64,000 nucleotides of DNA from Cavia porcellus (GCF_034190915.1 NW_026947484.1:77013982-77077981), one strand, 5' to 3'. Counted from the stretch's first letter, positions 11,591-24,137 are shown. The notes: generated by a model from the letters alone, not told the origin. Translations and numbers: made by a program.

Positions 11591-12955
11591 TTACTTGCCT
11601 GCTCTGCTTGGTGATTTGTTTCTGTTGTTTTGGAATTGTTTTTCAACCTCTTTTATAACAATATCTTTCAGTACCCTTTGTTGTATTGTTTTTGTGGTCA
11701 TGAATTCCTTCAGTTGTTTTTTGTCATAGAAGTATCTTGTTTCTCCATTAATTTTGAAAGATAGTTTTGCAGCATACATCAATCTGGGTTGGAAATTGTT
11801 TTCTTTCAGGATTTGAAACACTTCATTCCAAGCTCATGTTGACTTGAGGGTCTGTGTTGAGAAGTCTCCTGTGATTCTGATAGGCTTTCCTTTTTAGATG
11901 ATTTGTTTCTTTTCTCAACAGTTTTTAATATTCTATTCTTGTTCTGAATTTATGGGATTGTTGATTATTGTATATCTGGGTATAGGTTTATTTGATTATA
12001 TCTAACTGGAGTATTATATGCCTCACTTATTTTTATGTCAGAATCTTTCCCTCTGCTTGGAAAACCTGCTGTTGCTTCTGCAAAAAGTTTTTTTAAGCTA
12101 TTTGTTTTGACTCCTGCTTTTCATTCACATCAATTATTCTTACTTAATTTTTATTCACATTGTCTTGCAACTGTTGAATTGTTATTTCCTGATTTTTGTT
12201 ATTTGCAAGAGAGCTTTCTTTTGTGATTGCTAGCCAAGATCCTATCCGAAGCTCTGAAAGTCTATCTTCAGTTTCATTCAAGAATTTTTGACAACTTTCA
12301 AAGGCATTTTCCTAGATATCTATTTGGATTCATTTAATGTCTTCTGTTTCTTTCATATATTGATCATTCACAGTTTCCATCTTCTTCCTATCATTCTCTA
12401 TTTTAAAAAATCTATCTCTACTCTAGATTTGCTAAGCAATTCATTTATAAATGTTGACATTTCTTTTTTTACCTGACAGATTACTTCTGATCTGATTTCC
12501 TGTATAGCCTCATGAATTTGTTTCTTTACTTCAGTTACTATCATTTCATAAATGTCAGGTGTGTGTCTTCCATCATCCTCTATCTCTGTGTCTCCTGGAC
12601 TTGTTCTGGGTGAGCTGAAGGTCTGAGATTTCATTTTGCTTCTGCATCTTATTATTTTCTCTTTCAAAAGTTTTATTTTATTTCTGTCAACACAGTTTTT
12701 GTAGTAGATAGCTTTATCACTTGTATCCAAGGCCTCTTTGGGTAAGGTTTGTTCTTCGAGGATGTCTTCTGTGTGTAGGAGGTTCTTGGTTTGTGTCTGT
12801 GCGAAATCCATCTGTTTGTTGGCTGCTGTTGTTACTGTTGCCTCTGACAATTTTATGCTGTTAGTCCTTCCTGTCAATCCTATGCAGTCTGCATGGGACC
12901 CTGCTATGTGTTGACAGTCCTGCCTGTCTCTAGGCCTTCTCACAGTGCTTTTCAT
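11591..12955 (-). pseudogene. L1a ORF1 pseudogene (RNA-binding coiled-coil protein)
   Basis: Two open pieces remain: 12,398-12,955 (185 codons, N-terminal, with 'HTPDIYE' and the helix 'EVKKQIHEAIQEIRSE') and 11,591-11,821 (C-terminal, 'FQPRLMYAAKLSFKINGE'). The middle is disrupted. Compared with the young L1, the N-terminal frame extends about 120 codons further upstream of the 'HPPHIS' counterpart. ORF1 proteins trimerise by coiled coil and bind L1 RNA; this copy cannot make an intact one. Confidence 0.7.
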
Positions 12956-13035
12956 CTGGTTTCCTGTTAGCCATGATGGAAGGGGCTAGGCTCTGGATTT
13001 TCCTGTGGTGCTTTTCTTTTATTTTCCTCTTGACA

Positions 13036-13614
13036 ATAATGAATTTAAAATTTTTTAGTACACAAATGTAGTACATAATGTTTACATTCTTTGTGAGGAG
13101 TTGGTACATCTTAGTTACTTTTTCACCTCCTTCCCCTTCCCTCTCCCTTTCTCCCACTGCACCTATCTCTTGATATTCTTCCTTTAATTGATGCCTATTT
13201 GCACTACATGACATTTACATTCTTAGTGTATAGTTGGTGCATGAATATGATACATTTATTCTTTTTTTGTCACCTGCTCTTTACCTCCTTCCCCTGTCTG
13301 ATCCTCTTTCCATTTCAGAAAGATTTATTTATTATCAACCTTTTATTTTATTCTTTTTTTAAAATACTTTGAGTTTTTTATATGAGAGAAACCAAGTACT
13401 ATTTGATTTTGTGGGTTTTATTCATTTCCCATAACATTATGGTCTTATTGACTCAAATTTATGTTTCTTTATGGCAAAATAGTTCTCCATTTTGTATAAA
13501 TATAACATTTTCTTTATTCATTTATTGGTTGATGGACATATAAGTCATTTTCAAGGTTTAACTACTATGAATTATGTTGCTAGAAGCCTGAGGATAGAGT
13601 TATCATTGTAACAT
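13036..13614 (-). mobile_element. Older L1: 3' UTR and start of ORF2 C-terminus, left part
   Basis: Antisense L1 3' UTR, with two successive versions of the 'gttggtacatc/gttggtgcatg' block near 13,100 and 13,230, followed by antisense ORF2 C-terminal sequence up to about 13,614. It resumes after HAL1a at about 17,936, so HAL1a was inserted into it. Confidence 0.6.
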
Positions 13615-13727
13615 GGAGACTGGAAAAAATGGCAGCTAGATGGGAAGCAGGATAGAGACCTCTGCAGGGAAAACAGCTCAGATGCTAGAATTTGACATGG
13701 AGAGGGCCAGACAAGGGGAGAATGATT

Positions 13728-13856
13728 CTTCTTTTTTTTTTTTTTAAAGCTAGTCTCTCTCTTTTTTTTTTTTTTTATTGGTACCGGGGATCGAACTCAC
13801 GACTGCCTCCTTGCAAGGCAGGTGCTTATGCCGCTGAGCTAAATTCCCAGCCCCTA
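13728..13856 (-). mobile_element. tRNA-derived ID-like SINE in HAL1a 5' UTR, minus strand
   Basis: Contains 'ggtaccggggatcgaactc' and ends 'aaattcccagcccc' as in the other young copies, with T-rich (tail) sequence on its left. Near-identical flanks ggagaatgatt (13,717-13,727) and ggagagtgatt (13,857-13,867) are its likely target-site duplication. Confidence 0.85.
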
Positions 13857-14811
13857 GGAGAGTGATTTTTATTAAGCCAGGAGGAAACCAAAGGGAAAAA
13901 TAAAATTAGGAAGAGGAAGGAAAAGCACAGGTGGAGGGATGAAGCCCAACACACTCACTGAAACCCTTTCTGCACTGTGCTGGGCATGCCCTGGAGTTAG
14001 ACAATCCAAAGTTGTGCTGAAGCCACAGCTGCCGATATCGGGACTCAACGAGTCCCAGGCCCTTGAATGGAGGACACGTCATAGTGTGAAGTGGAGCCAG
14101 ATGGAGAGCTTTATTGGCTCTTGGTGAGTACTGGAAATTGGGTCCCAGGGCCTGTGGGGCAGCTGGAACTGCCTGGCCACACTGGAGGAGGCCACGGAGA
14201 GGACCATGTGCCTGGGCACCAAAGCTGGCGCCGGGCAGTTTTCTGAAAAGGCAGGATGCTGATCTAGACGTGGAAAAACCACATCAAGCTAGAATCTACC
14301 TCTGCGGAGGAAGGAATAATGCGAGTGGAGGACTGGAGCCCTATGCGCTCACTGAGACTGGTCCACACTGTGTGGGGAGCACCATGGAATCAGGTGATTC
14401 AAGGTCTAGCTGCAGCCATGGCCACTGATAATGGGAATTGTTGAATCCTGAGCCCTTGACAGGAGGACATGGTGCAGTGTGGACTGGAGCCAAGATGGAG
14501 AACTAGATGGAGAACTGCACTGATTCCCGGTGAGTGCTGGGGATTGGGTCCTGTGGCTGCTCTTGCTGGCTAGAGGACATCATGGAGTTGTGCTTTGCCT
14601 AGTGCCACATCAGCATCAGTCGGCTACTCCTGGTTCAGAGAGGACTGGTGGGCTCTGCTGAGTCTGAGCTATGCCTCTGGTTGGGACCCAGTAGCCAGGA
14701 ACAAAAAGGTCACTACTCTGTGACATCCACAAGGTACAGCCTAAATCCCTGAAGGCAATTGTGGGTTGACTGGCTCAGAGGCTAGAGGCTAGCCTGCATG
14801 ATCTCAGCATC

Positions 14812-15970
14812 CCTGTGTGTACCTCAGATAACAGCAAATTTGGGAGGGCAGCAAAACTCCAGTCAGCATGCTTTGGAAACACCCTAAACAAAATGGAGAG
14901 GGCCAGAGACCTCCAGGCCACACCTGTCTGAAAGAAACTAGAAACATGACAAGAGATAGAAATAATAATAAAAAAAAAAAAACCTCTGGCCACTGACTCT
15001 GGGAAAATAAGCTCAGGAGAGGTAAACACAGAAGAGGACCAGTGCAGTAATCATGAAATATTAGACACAGCATCAGCAGACATAAAGAAATACCTTCATG
15101 ACCACATAGATGAATTTGGACTTCTGATCCAAGTGAGGTAACATACAAAAAGATTAATTAAAGAAATGGTGAACCTCTCCCAAGAAAACACAGCTGGAAG
15201 AATGGAGGAACTCAGAAAAGGAAAAAAAAAACTTTGATGAAGAATATAAACAAAATCTAGAATACATGAAACAGATCCAAAGAGATTACCAGGAAACTAA
15301 AAACTGCATTGAAAGCTGGCAAAATGCCTTGAAAGAAACTAAAGTTAGCCTTTTCAAACTTGAAGAGAGATTTATGATGTGTGATCATGAAAGAAAAGAT
15401 CTCTAAAAAATAACAAGGAACCTGGAAGAAACAATTCAAAGGCTAGAAGATGACAAGAGGATTTATAATTTAAGAATAAAAAACATGAGTGAAGAAGCAG
15501 GAGTAACCACAAATGAACTACAAGGACTATTCACAGATATAATTAAGGAAAACTTCCCAAGCATAGGAAAAAAGAAATGATATCCAGATAAATGAGGCAT
15601 ACAGGATTCCAGCCACCTACAACCAAAATGGATCTACACCCAGACATAAAATAATCAAGATTCCAGAAATCCACCACAAGAACAGAATATTAAAAGTAAC
15701 CAGAGAAAAGAAGCAGATCACCTAAAAAGGACAAATCATCAAAATAATGACAGACTTAACACAAACTCTCAAATTGAGAAGAGCCTGGGGGTAAATAGTC
15801 CAAGCCCTGAAAGAAAATAACCTCCAACCAAGACTGATGTACCCAGAAAAACTCTCTTAAAATTAATGGAGAAACAAGATGCTTCCATGACAAGGAGGAA
15901 CTGTGAGAGTTCATGGCCACCAACCCAACCCTACAAAAAATACTGAAGGACATTCCACAGAGAGAAAGGA
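14812..15970 (+). pseudogene. HAL1a ORF1 pseudogene
   Basis: The translated plus strand starts near 'CTSDNSK', matching the 'CSSDNSK' start of HAL1b ORF1, continues through a charged coiled-coil region (15,080-15,420) and the conserved C-terminal half ('ATYNQNG' region near 15,610; 'LMYPEK' near 15,836), ending near 15,970. Several in-frame stops, an A-run at 14,970-14,983 and frameshifts interrupt it. It has the longer N-terminus typical of this lineage. Confidence 0.7.
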
Positions 15971-16099
15971 AAAAAATACCAGGATTCCAGTAACAGTGGT
16001 AGAGGCCTCAATGAATGGGGCAGATAGTGGAATGAAGGAGTAAAGTGGACAAATAATAGCAGAAAAATAGAATAGAGATGAGGCAGAGATGGTAAGCTA

Positions 16100-16480
16100 T
16101 AATCTTTAATATAGATAGCCTTGATACACTAACAAAAAAGAAACACAGGCAGAGTACATTAAGAGGCAGGATCCATTGAGACACTCTGAATAGGAAATAT
16201 ACTCAATCTGAAAGAGGGTTAATAAACTGAGAGTCAAAGAGGGGAAAACAATGCCATATGTGACAGGAAACCAGAGAGAAATAGGGACAACTCGTTCAGC
16301 AGCCACACATAGGTTGGAAAGTTATGACACTTTTGTGCAGTGTAGAACTACACAGCTGGAAGGAAGGAAAACCTTGTGGCTATAGTAAGTAAAGGAGTAC
16401 AGCTCAAGATCAAGATCAGGGGTAAAAAGGTTCAGCAATACTCAGATAGATAACAGGTTGACCCCATAATCTAAAAACTA
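16100..16480 (+). pseudogene. HAL1a ORF2 remnant: endonuclease start joined to ORF2 end
   Basis: From about 16,100 ('ataatctttaatatagatag') the sequence aligns with the first ~80 codons of L1 ORF2 ('aaccattaatgtaaatggt' in the young L1). At about 16,285 ('atagggacaactcg') it switches to the last ~60 codons ('ggttggaaagttatgac' aligned to 'gaatggataaaaaagttg'; 'actacacagctggaagga' aligned to 'ttattcagctataaagaa'). Endonuclease core, reverse transcriptase and cysteine motif are absent. HAL1b, c and d have a similar switch. Confidence 0.7.
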
Positions 16481-16689
16481 AAGGAGCTAGTGGGACCCAA
16501 AATATACAAAGCATCCTGAGAAGGGGAAAGGTGAAGAACTGCCTAAAAAAGGAAGGCAGAGGACATTGTAAAAAGTGTATTAGGATTTAAAAGCCACAGT
16601 AGTCTTATCGCTCTGTTTAGTTTGATTATATTTTGTCCCGGTCTGTCTACTCATATGAGATTTGAGGGCACAGACAGCTAACCCAAAAA

Positions 16690-17935
16690 TAGCAGGTTAT
16701 ACCACGGCAACTATCCTTAATTTCCTATTAACTTAAACTGAAACCCTGTATTACTTACATTGTCTTACTATGACTGATCTTATTTGAAGCTGGTTTGTTA
16801 GACCACTATTTTGCCTTGACAGATTTTATTCGAATTTAAGTATGCTTGATAGTATCAAGTCTAAGAGTAGAGGCAACTACTCTTAAGATGGCAAGATGTA
16901 AAAGATATCCATTCTGGTTTTGATTAATAACTGCTTTAAAGTCCTACAATGCCTTCAAAGTTGAGTTTTTATAAAAGTAGCTATGTAATGCTATGCTTGG
17001 CTATATAATGCCTGATGATGTGGACAATCCTATTGAAAATAACAAGATAAGGCATTGTAACTACTGTAGGTCATCTAATATTGTGGTCTTATATGTCTTT
17101 TTCATTTCATGTTTTTCTAGGAATTTTTTTGTTGTCTTGTTTTGATCTGTTTTTCCCTAAAATACAGAAGGGATAGATGTACATGTAGAGATTCACAAAT
17201 AGGAAGAATTTCTAAATTATTTACAGGAACAGATTACATAATACACAATGTAATGAACAGATATTCTGAAGAAGAGACACTAAGAAACCCAATGCTAATT
17301 CTGTAACATTATGATATAAAATCTAGCAATACTATTACTCACTGTTCAGAGTGATATTAGTCTAGTCTCTTACGTTCAATTTCAGCATACATAAAGATAA
17401 ATACAGGTACTACAAAGAGAATGAGAGACATTCTGGTAGCCATTATTGACTTGCCCAAAATCAGATCTTAAAGACTTAAAAAGCCTCATTATCCTGTAAT
17501 GACTTGATTAGTTCTATAATGTTCAGTATGTATTCAATGTGTGTGAAGATGGGGACAACTATCTGGAAGAAAACTAGAAACAATAAAATAGACAATGACG
17601 ATCTCCAGTGGACTTGCTTTGAAATCTGTGTTTCTTTAAGTTGTTTCCTTATGAACTTTTCTGTTCCATATTATCATATTTAATCTTTTCCTATTTAAGA
17701 TAAAAAATGTGTGTAGGACTGATAACCATATTACTAAGTTTTTGTTGGATCATTGAGCAGAACTGTTTGCAGTGTCATTATTTGAATGTCACTTTGTATG
17801 CTTTAATTTTGTAACTTGAACAACTATTTCTAAGATGACAATATGTATCTTATCAATTAATGATTTCTTACTGTTTATTTTTCTGAAATTCTGTATTACT
17901 TCTACCTTTTTAAAATCTCTTTAAATAAAAAACCA
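16690..17935 (+). other. HAL1a 3' UTR, shared with autonomous L1
   Basis: Collinear with the young L1 3' UTR: 'gatagtatcaagt', 'aggcaactact', 'cccattctggttt'-like and 'cagcagaactgtttgcagtg'-like blocks occur in the same order, and both end in 'ctcttaaataaa' or 'ctctttaaataaa'. A shared 3' end is what would let autonomous L1 reverse transcriptase copy this RNA (inference). Confidence 0.7.
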
Positions 17936-20480
17936 TGATATCTTTAACTCTTTGGGGGAAGTTACATAGAAGGGGAACAGATAGATTAAATGGAATTTCT
18001 GGCTTAGTTTCTTGAGGAATCTCCATATTGATTTCTTTAGTTGTTTAACTAAATTACATTCCCACCAGTAGTATAGAAGAGTTCTTTTTTCTTTGTGATC
18101 TCTCCAATATTTGTTACCAGATGATTTCTCAATGATGGTTATTCTTTTTGGAGTAAGATGGAAACTCAATGTTGTTTTAATTTGGAATTCTCAAATGAGT
18201 GATGTTGAGCATTTTTTTCATATATTTATTGGCTATTTTTACTTCTTAGAATTGTCTGTTAATTTCAGTTTCTCACGTTTGGTTGTTTCTTTCATTTTTT
18301 GGGAGTGTATAGTATTTTGAGTTCTTTGTATATTCTATATGTGTTAGTATTCTTTCTGAAGTGTATCTGTGTAGGAGCCAGCCTTGAGCTTGTACCTTAT
18401 TGGGGGACAAATGCAGATGAAAAACAGACACTGAATTAGGTTAAAATTTGGGGGCCAGGGAGATTTTGTCTCCCTTTAACAAGGAGCCACAAATGACAGG
18501 CTTACCCTCCCTTTATTCACTTACATATGGGAACAAGCAATTAGCATGTCACCAGATTCACATGCGTCCCACCGTCTATGGTACACATATAAGTAAACAG
18601 CAGGATCTCAGTGGTATTAACTTTTCTCTAAAACCTGGAATGTGTCAGCACACTTGCATGCCATATTTTTCCCTAGCACTCACAGAAGAGGCCAATTAGG
18701 CCTCAATCTTCCTATCTGGTCTCCCTCGTAGCTGCCATGTTTCCCCCCCATTCTGTAGGTTGTCTCTTCACTCTGCTTGTTTTTTCGTTTGCTATGCAGA
18801 AAATTTTCTTTCCGATTTTTTTTTATTTTAAAAAGAAAAAAAGAATAAAAATGCTACAGAATTCAAAAAGGATTAGGAAATCAACACTAGTTAATATATT
18901 GCATATTATTATTTTGAAAGGAATTGTTTAGAGTACAAGATTTAGGAATGAAAAATTAAGAAATTTCTGTGTGTGTAAAGAAAGACCCACTTCAAAAATA
19001 TTTACTCTCATGGGAGCTTTTCAGTTAGATGTAATTCCATTTGCTGATTCTTGACATTAACTCTTGAACAATTAGGGTTCTGTTCAGAAAGTCCTTGCTG
19101 TGTTATGTCTTCAGGAATTTTGCCTATTTTGTTTTCCAACAAGTTAAGTGTTTCTATTTTAACATTTGGATCATTGACCTATTTTGATTTTAGTTTAGTA
19201 CATGATTAGAGATATGGGCTTAGATTCAATCTTCTACATGGGGATAGCCAATTTTTCAAACACCATTTATTAAAAGTCTGTCTTTTCCCCAGTGGTTTTT
19301 TTTTTTTTTTTGGTTCCTTTGTCAAAGATCAAAATAGTTAAATGTGTTTGGGTTTGTTTCTGAAGCCTCTATATTCAGTTCCATCCATTTTCATATCTAT
19401 TTTTGTAGTAGTACCATGCTGGTTTTATCAATGTAGCTTCAAGTCCAGGACTGTGATTCTTCACACTTTGCTTTTGTTATGGGATTGTTTTCCTCATCTG
19501 GATTTATTTTTGCTCCTTATGAAGTTTAGGATGTGTTTCTCCAGTTGAAGAATGCTACAGGTATTTTGAATGGGATTATGTTAAATTTGTAAATCAATTT
19601 TGAAGTTTTGCCATTTTGACTATATTGATTCTGTCTATCCAGGAACAGTAGATATCTTTCCATTTCCTGATATCTTCACTTTATTTACTATGTCATAATT
19701 TTTTATGTGTTGTTTCAAATGTTATTTCTTTCTAATTTCTTTTTCAAAGAGTTCATAATTAGTGTATGGAAATGCTGTTAGTTTTTTGTGTTGATTCTGT
19801 ATCTTTCTACCTTATTGAATTTTTGATTAATTCTGAGTGTCTTTTGTTAGATTTTTCAGGTCTTCTATGTAGTGGACAATGTCATTAACTAATGGTGATA
19901 ATTTAACTCCTTTGTACACATACCTTTTATTTTCTTGCCTAATTTATCTTGCTAATATTTCTAGTGCTATGCTGAACAGGAGTGGTGATAGTGGACGTTC
20001 TTGTCTTGTTCCTGATTTTAGAGAAGATGATTTCAGTTTCTCTCCTTTTGGTATGATGTTCTGACACTTTGTCTTCACACTTGTCACTTCCCCATATTTT
20101 CATTAACATTTTTAATCTTTTGAATTTCTACTTGGAGCCTTTTTATAGACTCGACTAATTCCTTTCTACGCTGGTCATTTATGTTTTTCATAGTTTCTTT
20201 AACTCTGCTACTTTTATTTATGTCTTTTCTAGACTAAATGATTATTTTCTTTATTTGGCCCAATATCTGTTTACTTATGTCTTCTGTGAGCTTGTCATAT
20301 GTCTTACTGATCTGTTATTATTCTTATGATGTAATTTTCAATACATAAGGTGTATGACTTGTTTTCTTTCCCTTTTGGTGCTCCATGGATCAGATTCAAG
20401 GTGATGTGAGTTTTGGGAGGCATCTTGTTGGCTTAGCTTCTCATGTTCCTGTGTGTGTGTGCATGTATGCATGCATTGAA
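17936..20480 (-). mobile_element. Older L1, right part (ORF2, then ORF1 after internal deletion)
   Basis: Antisense ORF2 C-terminal half from 17,936 to about 20,060 ('ctttgtcaaagatc' and 'caccatttattaaa' blocks), then at about 20,070 it jumps to antisense ORF1 N-terminal sequence up to about 20,480, so the ORF2 N-terminal half is missing. Continues the L1 at 13,036-13,614. Interrupted by a candidate LTR at 18.37-18.74 kb. All frames broken. Confidence 0.6.
18368..18737. mobile_element. Candidate solo LTR inserted in old L1
   Basis: About 370 bp unrelated to L1 interrupts the ORF2 sequence between 'gaagtgtatc' and 'ccccattctgtaggttg', which are adjacent in other old L1s. It begins TG and ends CA. 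On the minus strand there is an AATAAA. I found no clear target-site duplication and do not recognise the family, so another insertion type is possible. Confidence 0.4.
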
Positions 20481-20520
20481 GCTTGTCGGTTGATTACAGT
20501 AGAAAGTTTTATTTCTTGTT

Positions 20521-20618
20521 GTTTTCTTTTTCTTTTTTTGGGGGGGTATTGGGGATCAAACTCATAATCTTGCACTTGCCAAGTAGGTGCTTACACTGCT
20601 GAGCTAAACACCCAGCCC
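20521..20618 (-). mobile_element. tRNA-derived ID-like SINE, older copy, minus strand
   Basis: Antisense ID-like body ('ggtattggggatcaaactca' to 'aaacacccagccc') with more substitutions than the copies near 2.7, 13.8 and 40 kb. Flanks agaaagttttatttct (20,501-20,516) and ggaaagctttatttct (20,620-20,635) are a likely target-site duplication. Confidence 0.75.
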
Positions 20619-20639
20619 TGGAAAGCTTTATTTCTAATT

Positions 20640-23600
20640 TCTAAGCTTTATTTCTTCAGTTAATGTGTGCTGTTCAGTGGTGTTTCTGCTTGACTCACTG
20701 TTGGCCTTTGCCTCTGTCTTGTAATCTGACTACCCCCACTTACTTAGGGCAGGAAGTTGCAGTTTATTTGGCTAGTTGGTATTTGGGTCTCCAGGAATGG
20801 GCCACAGTATTGTCACTGACTCCAAAATAGCTCAGATATTGGGATCCCAAGAAGACTGATTAATAGCAGCTGTATTGTCTTGGCCTCAGTAATAAAACCA
20901 GCATCAATTATCATGTGAAATACAAACTGAATATTATAAACCCTAAGGATGAATGATGTGCCAAACTACACCATAGAAAAGATATCTGTAATTATTGTAA
21001 GAACACTAAGACAAATCAAATAAAGACCTATTATTAACCTACCATGTATAACTACTAAATGGAACTTTCTCTCTCCTAAAAATAGAACAGTATTCAATAG
21101 CAGTAACATAAAGTGAAATAGCTATTCAGAAATTCATAAAGCTTAAATTTTAGTAATAAAGGTAAAGGAGGTGGAGAAGCTGAACATGAAAAAGGCAAAA
21201 TTTGAAAAATTAATGGGATATGAGGAGGAGGAAAGAAATGTGTGACAGGAGTTCATATTCTATTAAGAATAGATGTATGTTCTCTTAAGGAGTAAAAGGA
21301 AATAGTGTTAGAGAACAGTAGCAAGAAAAGACCACCAGGAAAAAGAAGAAAAAAGAAAAATACAGGAAATGAAACAAGGAAGAAAAAAGTTGAAAGGATA
21401 AAGGGAAAAAGGGACAAAATAAAGTAAAAAAAGGAGAAAAACTCCAATCTACATAAAGAAAATTGAAGGAGACATAAAAAAATAATATAACAGAAAAAAT
21501 GATTGAGTCATAGAAAACATCTGTTTAAAAAAACAGTGATTTCTTGCCAAGATCTTCAGATTTAGAGTCCATCCATTCATGATTTTTCTCTGCCTAGTTT
21601 TAGGGGCTATGGAGCTTGGAAGGAGCCCCTTTGTTCATTCTTCCCTGACTGTGATTATTACTCTCCAAGTCAAGTGTCGTTACTTCAGTTGGAAGTGGAA
21701 AACATGATCAGCACTCTGATCTTGGCTGCATGTAGGCTGTAGAACTTGGGTTCAAGCGGATTCTTGGACTTTTTGTCAACAATCTTGGAGTCTAATTGCT
21801 TCCTTCACTCTCTAGTCAATCCAAGATCAGGTTAGTTGGTTAGTGCTGGCTTTTGGTGCCCTGTGCTGAGGGGAAGAACATGTAGAGCTAGCTTGAGTTG
21901 GTGTATATTTGAATGCTTGCATGGTGTGGATTCATCATGTGTCCAGTGTGAGCCTACTTGGTTGCATCAGGTGGTGCTGTGTGTGCAGCTGGGAGGGTAG
22001 GGTAGGGCATACCATGCATTTGTCATGGACCCAATTGCTCATTTTGAGGTGATAGCTGCTATCCCAAGGTCAGTCCCCTGATAAGTCATTTAATATATCT
22101 ATTTCTCCCTGTATATAACATTCACATTATTTCTAAAGTCTTATGAACCTTTAGTGTTAATGAAACATGCTGACAAGTCTAAGGCTGTAGTCACTATTTA
22201 TTTTTTAGCTGGATTTAAGTTTCTGTTTAATCTATTTGCCACATCCTTAAACACAATTATTTTATCCTTAGAACTTACACTTGACTCTCCCCATAGTGAA
22301 AAATTTTTTTGGCTGAAATTTAAAATCCTTTCTTTTAGTTCCATAATAATTGTTACTTGCATGTCTGTGTCTAGTAATTCCATTGTTTGGAAACTCTCAG
22401 TCTTTTTCTATTGTCTATTGCCTACCTTCATCTATGGACAAGTCTTAGCTCATTTTATGATATTACTTTAAAAGTTGAGAGAGGATTTGAGCTTTTCAGT
22501 GTGTTAAAGGGAATTTAACTTTTTTCTGGCAAATACAATTTTTTGCAGGAATAATTCCAGATTATAATAATTCAATCAAAGTTTGGAATTGTCCAAAACT
22601 AACCCTCTGTTGCTCCATTTGGGTCTAGTTTTAGTTTACCCTTATTCACATAGTGCCTAGATCCCAACTTTTGATGGTTTCCATATAATAATTTTCTGTT
22701 CATTGAAATCTCTTTCCTTTGAAGGTTTTTAAACTCCAGTTGCTAGCTTTACAGGCCCATGGTTCTGTTGAAATCTCTGTTCAGCTCACTATAAGAATGA
22801 AGCAAAGAAAATCAGTCCTAAAGGCAAAACTCATTGTTCTGAGCTCTTTTTACCATATCCTTGTCCTGCAGTATTTCAATACATTTTAAAAATAGATTTT
22901 CAATGACTTTAAGCATATTCTTTAAAATATTTATTTAGGATTATAGGTGTCTTGGGTGAGAATGTAGATCTAAAGAATCCCATATGTCATTACCAAAAAT
23001 AAAGTCTCCCCACTGACTCCTTTTAAGCTCAAATCTCTATCAACTTTTTAAAGATTCTATTTATCTCTTCAAAAAATTTATATTTACAGTGTCCACTTCT
23101 TCACTGCATACTCTCATCTTGATGTATTATAAATTAACTTTTATCCTAATAATCTACTGAGAAAGATAAAGCTAAAGTCATCACGAACTCTGGCTAAGCT
23201 AACATCATGCTTCTCATCCGTCTTAAACTTCTCAGCAACAGTTGGCACTGTTGAATTTGCCTCCTTTCTTTCCTGAAGTATTCTTTTTCTCCTTGTTTCT
23301 TTATTATAATCTCCTTTTTTCTAGTTTTTCTTCTGTCGAAGAAATTCATGTTTTATTACTCAAAGATTGAAATACAGCTCTGTCTTTTTCACACTCACTG
23401 CTCTCCTGGATGATCCCATTCATCCAAGAGAAATAACATCTTTTTGCAAATAACTCATATATTTTATGTCTAAGTCAGACCTGTAATCTGTCATCCAGAT
23501 CCATAAATCCAAAGAGCTACTTCCTCCTGAGTATCATAAAGGCACTTCAAAATGAGAGTCCAAAGAAAAAAGTTATAATTGTCTACCACTGAAAAGGGGT
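20640..23600. other. Non-coding region; purine-rich tract, otherwise nothing recognised
   Basis: Possible old L1 5' UTR sequence to about 20,860, then unassigned DNA. 21,160-21,450 is strongly A/G-rich on the plus strand. Reading frames such as 22,154-22,471 are hydrophobic, low in complexity and lack recognisable domains. No gene called. Confidence 0.4.
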
Positions 23601-23897
23601 AGGGGGGCTGAATGGTTATGATTAAAAAACCAAATAGTAACAAATGCTGGCAAGGATGTAAAGAATGGGAAATTCTTACACTGTTTATATGAAGGTAAAC
23701 ATTTCCTGGAATACAGTATAGAGGTTCACAAAACAAAGCAAAGCAAAGCAAAACAAAAACTACAAAGAGATCTACCCTGTTATATCACACAGCTATCCCA
23801 TTTATGGGCATTTAGCTAAAGGAAATGAATGCATATATCAAAGAATTACCCACATGTGCATGCTCACTGCAGCACTAGTCACAATATTCATTTTGGA

Positions 23898-23926
23898 GAC
23901 ACACACACACACACACACACACACAC
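23898..23926. repeat. (CA)n microsatellite
   Basis: About fourteen uninterrupted CA units. Confidence 0.9.
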
Positions 23927-24034
23927 TATTCTGAGCTCTCTTTGCCATAAGCTAGTTCAGAAGTATCTCAATAGATTTTTTTAATAGTTTACAAAGCATA
24001 TATATTTATTGCCTATAAATAGTATATAAATATA

Positions 24035-24118
24035 GGCCAGAGATTTAGCTCAGTGGCCTAAGTACCTGCCTGGCAAGTACAAGGTTGTGAGTACAATCCC
24101 TGGTACAAAAAAAATCAA
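24035..24118 (+). mobile_element. tRNA-derived ID-like SINE, plus strand
   Basis: 'ggccagagatttagctcagtg' (24,035-24,055) through 'gtacaatccctggtac' and an A-rich tail. Exact 18-bp duplications aaatagtatataaatata at 24,017-24,034 and 24,119-24,136 flank it. Confidence 0.85.
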
Positions 24119-24137
24119 AAATAGTATATAAATATAT

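Larger units (their letters stand above)
7310..13035 (-). mobile_element. L1a: decayed, nearly complete L1, minus strand
   Basis: Read on the minus strand this has a 5' UTR (about 13,035-12,960), ORF1, a short spacer, ORF2 and a 3' UTR down to about 7,310. It starts just beyond the MaLR LTR and ends where the 3' UTR of another, older L1 begins. Its 3' UTR ('gttggtacat'-type blocks, CT-rich) is unlike that of the young L1 at 43-51 kb but like the one at 13,040-13,300, so it belongs to an older subfamily. Many frameshifts and stops; dead. Confidence 0.8.
13615..17935 (+). mobile_element. HAL1a: half-L1 element with ORF2 internally deleted
   Basis: Starts at 'ggagactggaaaaaatggc' (YY1-like region also found at the 5' ends of HAL1b and HAL1c), then a 5' UTR, a decayed ORF1 (about 14,812-15,970), a roughly 130-bp spacer, an ORF2 remnant (about 16,100-16,480) and a long 3' UTR ending 'ctctttaaataaaa'. 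The 3' UTR from about 16,690 matches that of the autonomous young L1 (50,400-51,218). No reverse transcriptase sequence is present. It lies inside an older minus-strand L1 and was itself hit by a SINE at about 13.75 kb. It preserves the uninterrupted version of the site where L1b entered HAL1b. Confidence 0.8.

Noticed and set aside
22154..22471. Hydrophobic 105-codon frame as a membrane protein
   Set aside because: AT-rich low-complexity translation rich in F, L, I and S, with no conserved motif.
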